60,173 nt of DNA from JAGQRJ01 sp041402045 (GTDB lineage Bacteria; Planctomycetota; J058): positions 1-60,173 of the forward strand of contig JAWKSZ010000051.1 in NCBI GenBank assembly GCA_041402045.1, given 5' to 3'. Position numbers and translations under genes: made by a program. A model generated the notes under the pieces. The model worked only from the letters and a program-made list of their open reading frames with translations. It made no database searches and had not been told where the DNA came from. Below, piece after piece: positions 1-9,588 of the stretch (positions are counted from its first letter, which is position 1; each line of letters starts with the position of its first letter).

Positions 1-115
1 CGTCGGCGAGCGCGTCCTCGAGGTCCATGTGCAGCCCGGCCGCCTGGCTGTAGATCTGGCAACGGGTCTCGACGACGACGCGGCTGACGGTGGGGTCTTC
101 GGTTCGCTCCGCCAT
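1..115 (-). CDS. 5' end of an unidentified gene, running off the window
   Basis: Reading leftward from an ATG at 115 there is an open frame of 38 codons to the window edge, starting MAERTEDPTVSRVVVETRCQ. A GGGGAG ribosome-binding site lies about five bases upstream of the ATG, which supports this start. No domain can be recognised in so short a piece. It is transcribed in the same direction as the two kinase genes to its right, whose last stop is about 95 bases upstream, so it could be the next gene of that group. The space 116-208 shows nothing else convincing. Confidence 0.5.
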   Translation of the reverse strand, partial: MAERTEDPTVSRVVVETRCQIYSQAAGLHMDLEDALAD

Positions 116-208
116 GGTGGCTCCCCAGGCGGCCCGCTGCGCGCGACCCAACCGCCTGTTGCTGCGAGGGTAACGCCCCCTGGGCGGGCGAGCAACCACG
201 GACCTGGG

Positions 209-3200
209 TCAGCGCATGAGCCGGCGCCAGAGCGCGTTCATGCGCGCGGCCGTCTCGGGGCGGGGCTGGTGGCCCGTGCACACCAGGCGCTCCGCCAGGG
301 TCAGCGCAGACTGAGCGCCCTCAGGGTCGTCGCTGAGCAGCCGCGCGTCGGCGATGCCGATCAGCGCCTCGAGGGCGAAGCCCTCGAGCTGGATCCGCAC
401 CTCGAGCGCGCGCTCGAGGACCGGGCTCCTGTCCCGCGCGCCCCGGCGCTCGAGCTCGCGCAGGCGGGGGTAGTCGGTGAACGCGCGCAGCGCTTGCTCG
501 GGGTGGGCCTGGGCGAGGTAGGCCCGTCCCTGGGCGAGGCGGACCTCCGAGACCAGCGGGATCAGGGCCCACAGGCTCTCGTCCGCGGGGACACCGCCGT
601 CGATCCGGCTCAGGTCGCGCGAGGCCTCGTCCCAGCGGCCCAGGCGCTCGAGGGCGATCCCGCGCAGCACCGTCAGCGGGGCGCGGAGCGCGCCGGTGGT
701 CGCCTCGAGGCCGGCCTCGCACGCCTCGACCGCGAGGGCGTGCGACCCAAACCGCTCGTGGGCCGCGGCCACGAGCAACTGGGCCTGCGCGACGTCGGCG
801 GGGTCCGCGGGGCTGCAGGCCTGGGCCAGGGCCAGCGCCTCGCCGGGGTAGTTCAGGCGCAGGGCGGCCTCCGCCACGGCCAGCAGCGTGCGCGGGTCGA
901 CCTTCGTCGACGTGAGCCGCCGGATCTCCCGCCGCGCCTGCTCGGGGAGCCCACCGGCGAACAGCGCGCGGGCGCGCGCGGCCTGGACCTCCGGGTCCGG
1001 GCCCAGCCACGAGAGCTGGGTGACCTCGCGCAGCGCGGCGTCCCCTTCGTCCTGGCGCAGCGCGGCCTCGCTCCGCGCGAGGGCCCGCCGGCGCAGCTCC
1101 TCCAGCGCGGCGGTCGCGTCGGGGGACGGCGCGCCCCCGGCCCGGATCAGGGCCAGGCCCTGCGCGTAGCCGTCCAGCGGCCCGCTGAGGTCGCGCGGGA
1201 GCTGTTCGTAGGCTCGGGCCGCGGCCTGGGCGTCGCCGGCCCGAGCGGCGAGGATCAGGGACAGGCGCAGGACCGGCGGCGCGGCGCGGGGAGCTCGCGT
1301 GAGCTCGCGCGCGGCGCGAGCGTCCAGGCCCTGAGCCAGGAACACCTCGGCCCAGTGGATCGGGTGCACCGCGTCGGGCGCGTGCTCGGTCAGCCACTGC
1401 GCGAACTCGCCCCGGCGCGGGTCGTCGCTGCGGATCAGGCTCGCCTCGAACCCCGCCAGCTTGGGCAGCGCGAGCTCCGGAGCCAACCCTGCGGCCAGGA
1501 CGGCGAACTGTTCGCCCTGCTCGGCGTAGCCGTTCTCCGTCTGGCGCGTCGCGAGCACGCCGTTGAGCAGGCCGAACTCGAAGCCGAGGTCGGTGAGGGC
1601 GGCGGCGAAGGCGTCCTCCAAGCGCTGCTGAGCCTGGAGCTCGAGGGCGAGGTAGCTGCGCCAGACCTGTCCGCGGGTGCGCAGCGGGTCCTGGCGGGCC
1701 ATGACGTCCAGGCGCTCGAGCTCCCCCTGCGTCTCTTCCAGCCCAGGCAGCTCGATGCGGCCGCCGCGCCGCAGGCGGCTGGCGACGTCGAGCTCGGTCA
1801 GGCGCGGGTGCAGCCCGACCGGCGCCTGGGCGCGCTGCAGGAGCTCGGGGAGGTCGGCGTGGGCGCCGCGCGCGCCCAGGAGCAGCGCCAGGTCGACCCA
1901 GGCCAGCACGTCCCGGGGGTGACGCGCGAGCCGCGCGCGGAGGAGCGCCTCCCGTCGCGGGTCCTGGGGCGGGTAGAGCTCGACCGCGGTGGGGAAGGCG
2001 TCCAGGGCCTCGGACTCCGGGCGCAGCTCGCCCAGCGGCGGCTCGACGCTGGGCTGCAGGCGGCGGGTGGCCAGGGCGCGCAGGGCCGCGGCCTCGGGGC
2101 TCGGGTCGTCGGCGATCCGCGCCAGGGCGTCGGCCGCGCGGCCGAGGGCCAGCTCGGCCCGGGCCTGGAACCAACGTCCCCGCGGGTCCTCCGGGGCGCG
2201 GGCCGCGAGGCGCGCGCCGACCACCGCCAGCTCCTCCCAGCGTCCGAGGCGTTCGCAGGCCAGGCCCAGCGCCCACAGGAGCCCGGGGGACTCGCCGTGG
2301 GGAGCGTCGACGGCCGCGGCGAGGGCCACCCGCGCCGGCTCGGGGCGGTCCGCCAGCAGGTCCCGCAGCCCGGCCGCCGCGGGGTCCGCGCCCTCCCGCG
2401 GCAGCTCGGTCCACCACGCGCTCGCGCCGTCGCGGGCGGCGGCGGCGGGCGGCGCGGCCGCCGGCGCGCTCGCGCGGCCCAGCGCGAGGCCGATCAGGAG
2501 CCAGGCGACCCCGACCGCGGCGACGCTCGCGAGGAGCGGGCCTTGCTGGCCGGGCGATAGCGGGCCTGGCCCGAGCCGGTGGTCCGGGCCAGGAGGTCGC
2601 GCAGCGCCTCGCGCAGCGACTCGGCGTCGTGGCCGCGCTCGCTGGGGACCTTGGCCAGGCACTGCACCACGAGCTTGGAGAGCGCGGGGTTGGCGCGCGG
2701 GTTCAGCTCGCGGGGGTCCCGCGGCGGGTCGGTCGCCACCTGCTGCATGACCACCAGGGGCGCGCCCCCGTCGAAGGGCGGCCGCCCGGTGAGCCCCGCG
2801 TAGAGGGTCGCGGCCAGGGAGTAGATGTCGCTCGCGGGGCCGATCCGCGCGCGGTCGCCGAGGGCTTGTTCGGGAGACATGTAGGCCGGGGTGCCCACGA
2901 CCTCGCCGGTGACGGTGAGGGTCTCCTTGGTCGCGTCGTTCAGGAACTGCGCGATCCCGAAGTCGGTGAGCACGGCGCGTCCGGTGCGGGCTTCGAGCAG
3001 CACGTTGTGCGGCTTGAGGTCGCGGTGCACGAGGCCCATGCCGTGGGCGTAGTGCAGGGCGTCGGCGATCTGCTCCCCGATCCGGATCAGGTCCTCGACG
3101 ACCAGCGTGCCCTCGCGCTCGATCCGCGCCTGGAGCGACTCCCCCTCGACCAGCTCGAGCACGAGGAAGGGGTGCCCCTGGTGGGTGTCGAACTCGAGGA

Positions 3201-3402
3201 CCCCGACGACGTGCGGGTGGCGCAGGCGGAACGTGGCCTCGGCCTCGCGGCGGAAGCGCTCGGTCTCCTCGGGGGTGGTGTGCTGGGCCAAGAGCACCTT
3301 GATCGCCACGAGGGTGCCGCGCACCCGGTGGCGGGCGCGGTAGACGACCCCCGCGCCCCCGCGCGCCAGCTCGCGCTCGACCTCGTAGGCCCCGATCTCC
3401 AT
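209..3402 (-). CDS. Hanks-type Ser/Thr protein kinase with membrane anchor and TPR region (frameshifted)
   Basis: Starts at ATG 3402 (MEIGAYEVERELARGG). The kinase domain fills residues 6-270: glycine loop ARGGAGVV, lysine 35 in VAIK, catalytic HRDLKPHN with Asp128, DFG at 147-149 and a TPAYMSPEQ activation segment. After the kinase, about 2535-2600, the reading frame has to shift to continue into a hydrophobic segment (ASVAAVGVAWLLIGLAL) and about 700 residues of Ala/Leu-rich helical repeats that look like TPRs, ending at a stop at 209. The intact neighbour at 3441-6692 has exactly the same kinase-membrane-TPR plan, so I treat this as one gene with one indel. As read literally, the kinase stops at 2494. 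The membrane segment predicts a cytoplasmic kinase and an exported TPR domain. Its start is 38 bases after the neighbour's stop, so the pair is probably one transcript. Confidence 0.8.
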
Positions 3403-3407
3403 GCCGG

Positions 3408-3413
3408 ACGATA
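3408..3413 (-). promoter_or_regulatory. -10-like hexamer five bases before the kinase start
   Basis: TATCGT on the minus strand, followed by CCGGC and the ATG at 3402. No ribosome-binding site fits between. It matches the pattern TAnnnT about 6 bases before the start seen at several genes here. No -35 box is obvious. Confidence 0.3.
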
Positions 3414-3440
3414 GCGCTGGGGGCTGGGCCGCGCCCGGGC

Positions 3441-6400
3441 TCAGCGCACCCCGAGCACCTGCACCTGGAGCTCGGTCAGCGCGCGCCGCTCGGCGCGACC
3501 GAGGTAGACCCCCTGGGCCAGGCGCTCCCGGGTCGACCCCAGGAGCCCGCGCACCCGCGCCGGGTCGCGCCCGAGGGCATGGAGCGCGACGGCGAGCCAC
3601 ACCTCCCCCGCGAGCGCGAGGTCGGCGACCTGCGAGCTGGACGCGGGCTCGAGGGCGGCGAGGGCCGCCTCGTGGGCGCCCGCTCGGACCCGGGCGCGCC
3701 CGAGGTGCAGGGCGACGAGGTCCTTCAGCCCGGGGCCCGTCGCCGGGTCGGCGAAGCACGCCGCGAGCTCGGCCTCGGCCTCCGGCAGCCCCTGAGCCTC
3801 GCGAGTGACCGCGCGCAGGGCGCGCAGGGACGGGGCGCCGGGGCTGGCGCGCAGGGCGTCGTCCAGCAGCGCCTCGGCCGCCGCGAACCGCCCCAGCCGG
3901 CAGTAGTAGCCGGCGACGTGGGTCGCGGCGTCGACCCGGGACGGGTCGTCGCGGAACCGCTCGAGCTGGAGCATGGACGCGGCGCCCGGGCGGCGGTCGC
4001 GCAAGAGCAGGCTCAGCTCCTCGAGCAGCGCGGGGGAAGCGCCGGGGGTGTCGCGCAGGAGCTCCTCCACGAGCTGCACGAGCTGCACGCTCGTGGGCAG
4101 GGCCTGCGCGGCGCGCGCCAGGAGCAGGCGCGGCTCCAGGTCCTCGGGGTCCAGCAGCAGGAGCTCGTCCACCACCGCCAGGGCCTGCGCGGGCGCCGCG
4201 TCCAGGACCGCGCGCGCCTGCCGCAAGAGCTCCTCGCGCCCCGCGCGCTCGAGGGCTGCGGCCTCCGCGCCGGAGAGCTGGGGGAAGCTCTCGCGCAGGA
4301 CCGTCAGCGCCCGCGGCTCCTGGCCGGCCCCGCGCAGGGCCCGGGCGTAGGCCAGGACGCGCAAGGTCCCCCGGGGCGCGCCCTCCTCGAAGGCCTCCAG
4401 CGCCTCGGGCCAGGCCTCGAGCTGGAGCAGCGCCGAGCCCCGAGCCAGCGGGTCCGCCCCCAGCTCGGAGACCGCGAGCCGAGGCAGCCCTTGCCGCAGG
4501 AACAGCGCGCCCCGCAGGCTGGCCGCGCCCGTGGGGTCCGCCCCGAGCCCGCTCCAGGCCGCCAGGTCCTGGTGGGCGTGACCGAGGGAGCGCAGCCCGC
4601 GCTCGGCGTCCCAGCGGGCTCGCAGCAGCTCGGCGTCCAACCCCACCGCCGCTGCCGGGGCGCCGGGGTAGCTCCCGAGGGGCTCGAGCCAGCGCAGGAC
4701 CTTGGGGTAGTCGCCGTCGAACAGGGCCAGCCCGAGCTCGGCGTGGGTCAGGAGCCGCGCCTCGCTCGTGGGCTCGCCGCGGTAGGTCTCGGCCAGCTCG
4801 AGGATCCGCTCGCCCTGGCCCAGGGGGTCGAGATGGCTGAGGGCGTAGGCCAGCCCGGCCTCGAAGCGCGGGACGAGCTCGCCTGGGGCGCTCTGGAGCA
4901 GGACCTCCCCCAGGCTCGCCGCTTCCTGGTAACGCTCCATGCGCAGCAGGAGCCCCAGCATCAGGGAGGCGCTGGTGAAGTCGTTGGGGTCGAGGTCGTA
5001 GGCGGTGTAGGCGTCGGTCAGCAAGCGCTCGGCGTCCAGCTCCTGCTCGGCGAGGATCGCGCTCTGGCGCCAGAGCGTGGGGTCCATGGGGTCCAGCTCC
5101 AGCAGGCGATCGACCGTTCGACGCAGCTCGCCGTCGGAGGTGCTCAGGAGTCGCAGCCTGAGCCTGGGGATCAGCGAGAGCGCGCAGCCTCGCGCCTCCG
5201 CCTGCTGCAGGCGCCCCAGGGCCGCGTCGCGCAGCGCCTCGGCCTCCGCGGCGCGGCCCTCGGCGTCGGCGAACCGCGCCCGCGCCGAGTCGAGGATCGC
5301 ACCCAGGAGGGTCGTCTCCAGGTCCTCTGGGTTCCCCAGCCGGCGCGCCTCGTCCAGCGCCGCGAGCGCGGCCTCCGGCGCAGAGGTCTCGAGCAAGGCC
5401 TGGGCCTTGAGCCGCCAGGCGGTCACGTCTCGGGGGTCGGCCTCGAGCAGCACCTGAGCGTCGGCGAGGGCCTGCTCGGGGTCGGCCACCTGGAACGCGA
5501 GCCGCGCCCGCAGGCAGCGCAGCGCGCGGGCCGCCGCGGGGTCCTCGGCCCCCTCCAGGGCGGCGGCGAGGGCGTCGTAGGCCAGGCGCGGCTCGCGCTG
5601 GGCGGCGTAGCCCAGGGCCAGGCGGGCCTGGTCGCGCCAGTCGCCGCTCGCGGCCGCGGCGCGCAGCGCCAGCAGGTGGCTGTAGGGGGTGACCCAGGCG
5701 TCCAAGGGGCCGAGGGGCGCGGGCTCGGGGGCCGCGGTCCGAGGCGGGGGCGCGGCGGCCGGGGCCGGCGCTCGCGACCCGCTGCCGCGGCCGAGGGCCC
5801 AGCCCAGGCCGACCCCGCCCGCCACGAGCGCGGCGCCGAGGGCCCAGCCCAGGCGTCGCCCGCCTGCGGGGGCCGGGGCGCTGCGGCTCGCGTCCGCGAG
5901 CGCCTCCCGCAGCGCGGCCGCGTCGGGGAAGCGCGCGGCGGGGTCCTTGGCCAGGCAGCGCAGCGCGATCTCCGCCAGCGCGGGGTGCGCGGCGGGGTAG
6001 ACGTCCAGGGGGTGGGGCGGGGTGTCCTGGACCACGGCCGTCATGGTGGCCAAGGGGGTCGTGGCCTCGACCGGGGGGCGGCCGCAGAGGGCGGCGTAGA
6101 GGGTGGCGCCCAGGGAGTAGATGTCGCTGGCCGGACCCACGGCGGCGCCGAGGCCCTGGGCTTGTTCGGGCGACATGTAGGCCGGGGTGCCCACCACCTC
6201 GCCGGTGACGGTGATCCGCTCCTGGTCTGCGCCCGCGACCTGGGCCAGGCCGAAGTCGGTGAGCACCGCGCGGCCGCTGCTGGCCTCGAGCAGCACGTTC
6301 GCGGGCTTGATGTCCCGGTGCACGAGCCCCAGGCCGTGGGCGTAGTGCAGGGCGTCGGCGAGCTGCTGCCCGACCTGGAACAGGAGCCGCGCGGGGAGCG

Positions 6401-6692
6401 GTCCCTGGGCGCGCAGGCGGCGCTCGAGGGACGACCCCTCCACCAGCTCGAGGACCAGGTAGGGGTGGCCCTGGTGGGTCCCCCACTCCAGGAGCCCGAC
6501 CACGTGCGGGTGGCGCAGGCGGAAGGTCACGTGGGCTTCGCGGCGGAAGCGCTCCTGGGCCTCGGCGGAGAGCGGCTCGAGCAGGAGCTTGATCGCGGCG
6601 GGGGTCCCGTGGATCCGGTGGCGGGCGCGGTAGACGACCCCCGCGCCCCCGCGCGCGATCTCCCCCTGGACCTCGTAGTCGGCGATCCGCAT
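3441..6692 (-). CDS. Hanks-type Ser/Thr protein kinase with membrane anchor and TPR region
   Basis: Intact 1083-residue protein. Kinase domain residues 6-268: glycine loop ARGGAGVV, Lys35 in AAIK, HRDIKPAN with Asp127, DFG 146-148 and TPAYMSPEQ. A single membrane helix follows at about 281-302 (LGWALGAALVAGGVGLGWAL), then a proline/alanine linker and about 770 residues of helical repeats typical of TPRs, with recurring LxxxxxxxxALADAxxLLEADP-type units. The kinase should sit in the cytoplasm and the repeat domain outside the membrane, a plan common in Planctomycetota. The substrate is unknown. It is the closest paralogue of the next gene on its left (same glycine loop, same HPHVVGxLE and HQGHP motifs), which argues for a tandem duplication. 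Confidence 0.9.
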   Translation of the reverse strand: MRIADYEVQGEIARGGAGVVYRARHRIHGTPAAIKLLLEPLSAEAQERFRREAHVTFRLRHPHVVGLLEWGTHQGHPYLVLELVEGSSLERRLRAQGPLPARLLFQVGQQLADALHYAHGLGLVHRDIKPANVLLEASSGRAVLTDFGLAQVAGADQERITVTGEVVGTPAYMSPEQAQGLGAAVGPASDIYSLGATLYAALCGRPPVEATTPLATMTAVVQDTPPHPLDVYPAAHPALAEIALRCLAKDPAARFPDAAALREALADASRSAPAPAGGRRLGWALGAALVAGGVGLGWALGRGSGSRAPAPAAAPPPRTAAPEPAPLGPLDAWVTPYSHLLALRAAAASGDWRDQARLALGYAAQREPRLAYDALAAALEGAEDPAAARALRCLRARLAFQVADPEQALADAQVLLEADPRDVTAWRLKAQALLETSAPEAALAALDEARRLGNPEDLETTLLGAILDSARARFADAEGRAAEAEALRDAALGRLQQAEARGCALSLIPRLRLRLLSTSDGELRRTVDRLLELDPMDPTLWRQSAILAEQELDAERLLTDAYTAYDLDPNDFTSASLMLGLLLRMERYQEAASLGEVLLQSAPGELVPRFEAGLAYALSHLDPLGQGERILELAETYRGEPTSEARLLTHAELGLALFDGDYPKVLRWLEPLGSYPGAPAAAVGLDAELLRARWDAERGLRSLGHAHQDLAAWSGLGADPTGAASLRGALFLRQGLPRLAVSELGADPLARGSALLQLEAWPEALEAFEEGAPRGTLRVLAYARALRGAGQEPRALTVLRESFPQLSGAEAAALERAGREELLRQARAVLDAAPAQALAVVDELLLLDPEDLEPRLLLARAAQALPTSVQLVQLVEELLRDTPGASPALLEELSLLLRDRRPGAASMLQLERFRDDPSRVDAATHVAGYYCRLGRFAAAEALLDDALRASPGAPSLRALRAVTREAQGLPEAEAELAACFADPATGPGLKDLVALHLGRARVRAGAHEAALAALEPASSSQVADLALAGEVWLAVALHALGRDPARVRGLLGSTRERLAQGVYLGRAERRALTELQVQVLGVR

Positions 6693-6698
6693 GGACCG

Positions 6699-6704
6699 AC
6701 GATA
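6699..6704 (-). promoter_or_regulatory. -10-like hexamer six bases before the kinase start
   Basis: TATCGT on the minus strand, then CGGTCC and ATG at 6692. There is no room for a leader with a ribosome-binding site, so a leaderless or near-leaderless message is possible. No recognisable -35 element. Confidence 0.35.
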
Positions 6705-6757
6705 GCTCGGCCTCAGGGGGCGGGCACCTCGGGCTGGGAGGCGCGGGCGCCGGGCAC

Positions 6758-6763
6758 TACCCT
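6758..6763 (+). promoter_or_regulatory. -10-like hexamer six bases before mnmE-like start
   Basis: TACCCT followed by GCGCGG and the GTG at 6770, the same spacing as at other genes in the window. It lies back to back with the promoter-like hexamer of the kinase at 6692. Confidence 0.3.
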
Positions 6764-6769
6764 GCGCGG

Positions 6770-7934
6770 GTGCACGACGCGGTGGTTCGACGGCTGACGG
6801 CTCCTGGAGCCGGGGGGGTGGCCCTGGTCCGGGTCCAGGGACCCGGGGCCGAGGCCCTGCTCCGCGCCTGCTTCCGCGGGCGCCGCTGGCCCGCGCCGGG
6901 GCAGGTGGCCTACGGCGAGCTGCGCCAGGGGGAGGTCCGGATCGACGACGTGCTCCTGACCCGCACCGCCGCGGGCTACGAGCTCGGCTGCCACGCGGGG
7001 CCGGCGGTGCAGGCGCGGGTGCTGGAGGCGCTCTGCGCCGCGGGGGCCCGCCCGGCGCCCGAGCCCCGGAGCCTGGCGGAGGAGCTCGAGGACGCGCTGG
7101 GCGCGCGCCGTCGCGGCGCGCCCTGGAGCTCTTCCTCGCGCAGCCCGCGCGCTGGGCGGCGCTGCTCGAGCCGCCGCCCGATCGGGAGGTCGCCCGCGCT
7201 CGGCTCGAGGCGTTGGCCCGCAGCGCCTGCGCGGCGCGGCTCCTGCACCCGGCGACCGCGGTCCTGCGGGGCCGCCCAACGCCGGCAAGTCGAGCCTGTT
7301 CAACGCGCTCCTGACCCGGGAGCGCGCGCTGGTCTCTGCCGAGGCTGGCACCACCCGCGACGGGGTCGGGGCCCTGACCCTCGCCGCCGGCGTGCCCGTG
7401 CGGCTCGTGGACACCGCCGGCGACCGCGAGGCCACGGACGCTCTCGAGCGCGCGGGGATCGCGCGCGCCCGGGCCCTGGGCGCCGAGGCCGACCTACGCC
7501 TGCTGCTGCTCGACCCCGAGGACCCGGGGCTCCCCGCCTGGGCCAGCGCGGAGCCCGAGCCGCGGCTGGTGCTCTGGGGCAAGGCCGACCGGGTCGACCT
7601 CGGCCGGCGCAGCCCCGGGCTGTGGGTCTCCGCCGCGACGGGGGAGGGCCTGGACGCGCTGCGCGCGGCGCTGGCCGAGGCGCTGGTGCCGGCGGCGGTG
7701 TGGAGCGGCCCCTGCGCGTTCACGGCGCGGCAGCTCGGCTGGGTGGACGCGGCCCGCGCTGCGCTCGCGCAGGACGGCCTGGAGCGCGCCTGGGACCTGC
7801 TCGCGCGGGCGTGGGCTGAAGCCCCGCCGCCGGTCACGCGTCGGTCATCCCCGAGGCGCTTCCCTGGACGCGCCAGTGCCCAGGGCTACAATCGCGCCTC
7901 GCGCCCATCGGACCCCCCCACGGAGGCTTCATGA
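6770..7934 (+). CDS. mnmE: MnmE/TrmE-like tRNA modification GTPase (two frameshifts, divergent C-terminus)
   Basis: MnmE with MnmG modifies U34 of certain tRNAs. The N-terminal part (LTAPGAGGVALVRVQGPGAEAL) matches the folate-binding domain start of the family. The G domain shows G1 NAGKSSLFNALL, the switch region AGTTRDGV and G3 DTAGDREATDALERAGI; GKADRVD serves as G4. The gene needs two frame changes: one near 7085-7120, and one at the CCC run 7275-7277, where one extra C restores GRPNAGKSS. About 388 codons in all, shorter than the usual 450. The family's C-terminal CxGK cysteine motif is not visible; the frame instead runs out through proline- and arginine-rich sequence that overlaps a promoter and the next ATG. 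The true C-terminus may therefore end earlier, or another indel may be present. Confidence 0.7.
7864..7892 (+). promoter_or_regulatory. Sigma70-like promoter for the VWA protein gene
   Basis: CTGGAC (7864-7869) and TACAAT (7887-7892) are separated by 17 bases, the optimal spacing, and lie 38 bases upstream of the ATG at 7931. It is the best -35/-10 pair I saw in the window. Confidence 0.45.
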
Positions 7935-9514
7935 CTCGTTACCGCCTGGCCTGGTTCCTGGCCCTGGTGTTCACCCTGGGGATCACCCCCAGCGTGGTCG
8001 CCCTGCCCAAGGACTCCGTCGACAAGGAGACCAAGGACGCCCGCCGCGCCCTGAAGAAGAACCTCAAGATCGTCTACGCCATGGGCGAGAACCTGGAGCA
8101 GCTCAACCAGAAGCTGCTCCAGACCTCCTACAAGGACGAGGCCGCGCGCAAGGCGCTCGAGCAGCAGATCGAGGACCAGCGCACCGCGGCGCTGCAGCAG
8201 ATCCCCAAGGTCGCCGCGGCCAACGACGACAAGGCCGCCCTGGCGCTCATGACCTTCGCGATCGCGGTCAACGACCAGACGCTCTACGAGCGCTCGGTCG
8301 AGGCCCTGGGCGAGCTCACCGACGAGGAGGCGATCGCGCTCCTGGTGCACGCCCTCGAGGGCCCGCACAGCGACGAGAAGAAGAAGTTCAAGTGGAAGGG
8401 GCCGGGCGAGCCCTGGCACGCGCGCATGCTCGCGGCGAGCGCCCTCGAATACTCCAGCGCCGAGCCGGTGATCCCGGCCTTCCTCAAGGTGCTGGAGAAG
8501 GAGGAGAACCCCCACCTGTTCAACCGCGCGATCGCGGCGGTCTCCACCAAGGAGGACCCGCGGGTGATCGAGAGCCTGATCACCTGCCTCGGGCGGGTCG
8601 AGGAGGCCGGCGGCTGGGAGTACTTCGAGATCCGCGACGCGCTGACCAAGCTCACCGGCGAGGACTTCTACACCCAGGCCAAGTGGGAAGAGTGGTGGAA
8701 GGCCAAGAAGAACGGCTGGAGCTTCGACGCCAAGGGCGAGACCAAGGAGGCCGAGCGCGACACCGGGACCCGGGTGCGCGAGGTCACCGGGGACGCGAGC
8801 AAGGCCGACCAGGTTCCGACCTTCTTCGGCAGCCAGATCGAGTCGAACCGCGTGCTGTTCGTGCTCGACTGCTCGGGCAGCATGATCATGACCGACATGC
8901 CCGAGGAGACGACCCTCACCGAGGAGGAGTTCAAGGCCAAGAACCCCGACGAGCCCGAGTTCAAGCAGTACAAGCGGATCGAGCGGGCCAAGAAGGCGAC
9001 GATCGAGGCGGTCAAGGCCCTCCAGCCGACCCAGCACTTCAACATCATCGCGTTCTCCTCCAACAACCAGCCCTGGAAGCCGGGGGTCGTCCCCGCCAGC
9101 GACGCCAACAAGCAGGAGGCGGTGGCCTGGCTCGAGGGCCGCGCCGAGGGCGGCGGGACTCGGACCCTGGCCGCGCTGCAGCGCGCCTTCGAGGACGAGA
9201 AGGTGGACACGATCTTCCTGCTCTCGGACGGCGCCCCCCAGCACAGCAACGGCAAGCTCGGGAACCCCGGCGAGGAGGCGCAGCTCTTCGCCAAGCAGGC
9301 GGTGGACGAGATCCTGGAGTGGGTGCGGATCAACAACCGCTTCCGCGGGGTGCGGATCTACACCTTCGGCATGGACGGCCCCGGGGTGTGGCACAAGAAG
9401 TGGACCCAGCCCCGCCCGATCACCCTGCCCACCGAGCCGGAGTGGCTGCAGATCCTGACCAACTTCATGCGTCAGCTCGCGTCCATGAACAACGGCGACT
9501 ACAAGTCGATCTGA
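7931..9514 (+). CDS. Secreted protein with HEAT-like region and von Willebrand A domain
   Basis: 527 residues, intact, with a GGAGG ribosome-binding site before the ATG. Residues 1-25 form a signal peptide (LAWFLALVFTLGITPSVVA). Residues about 30-260 are charged, helical and repeat-like (for example VKEDPRVIESL-type helices), resembling HEAT or armadillo repeats. From about residue 300 a VWA domain begins: VLFVLDCSGSM, with Asp313 starting the DxSxS metal-ion-dependent adhesion site, then the conserved HFNIIAFSS and IFLLSDGAP strands. Such proteins are exported and bind partners through a divalent metal; no enzymatic role is implied. The codon usage has more Lys/Glu than its neighbours. It stands alone between the MnmE-like gene and nikR, apparently with its own promoter. 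Confidence 0.85.
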   Translation: MTRYRLAWFLALVFTLGITPSVVALPKDSVDKETKDARRALKKNLKIVYAMGENLEQLNQKLLQTSYKDEAARKALEQQIEDQRTAALQQIPKVAAANDDKAALALMTFAIAVNDQTLYERSVEALGELTDEEAIALLVHALEGPHSDEKKKFKWKGPGEPWHARMLAASALEYSSAEPVIPAFLKVLEKEENPHLFNRAIAAVSTKEDPRVIESLITCLGRVEEAGGWEYFEIRDALTKLTGEDFYTQAKWEEWWKAKKNGWSFDAKGETKEAERDTGTRVREVTGDASKADQVPTFFGSQIESNRVLFVLDCSGSMIMTDMPEETTLTEEEFKAKNPDEPEFKQYKRIERAKKATIEAVKALQPTQHFNIIAFSSNNQPWKPGVVPASDANKQEAVAWLEGRAEGGGTRTLAALQRAFEDEKVDTIFLLSDGAPQHSNGKLGNPGEEAQLFAKQAVDEILEWVRINNRFRGVRIYTFGMDGPGVWHKKWTQPRPITLPTEPEWLQILTNFMRQLASMNNGDYKSI

Positions 9515-9588
9515 AGCGACCCCTTCCCCTCCGGGCCCGGGCGCAGCGCGCTCGGGCCCGCGGTCGTGTGGTCGACAGGAGGCAGACC

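Noticed and set aside
29..2560. Long plus-strand frame opposite the first kinase
   Set aside because: Shadow of the TPR coding region: no start signal, no recognisable domain, composition typical of antisense frames.
2494..2662. Two separate overlapping genes (a kinase ending at 2494 and a TPR protein starting at 2662)
   Set aside because: The presumed second start lies inside the kinase domain and has no ribosome-binding site, and the intact paralogue at 3441-6692 shows kinase, membrane helix and TPRs in one chain.
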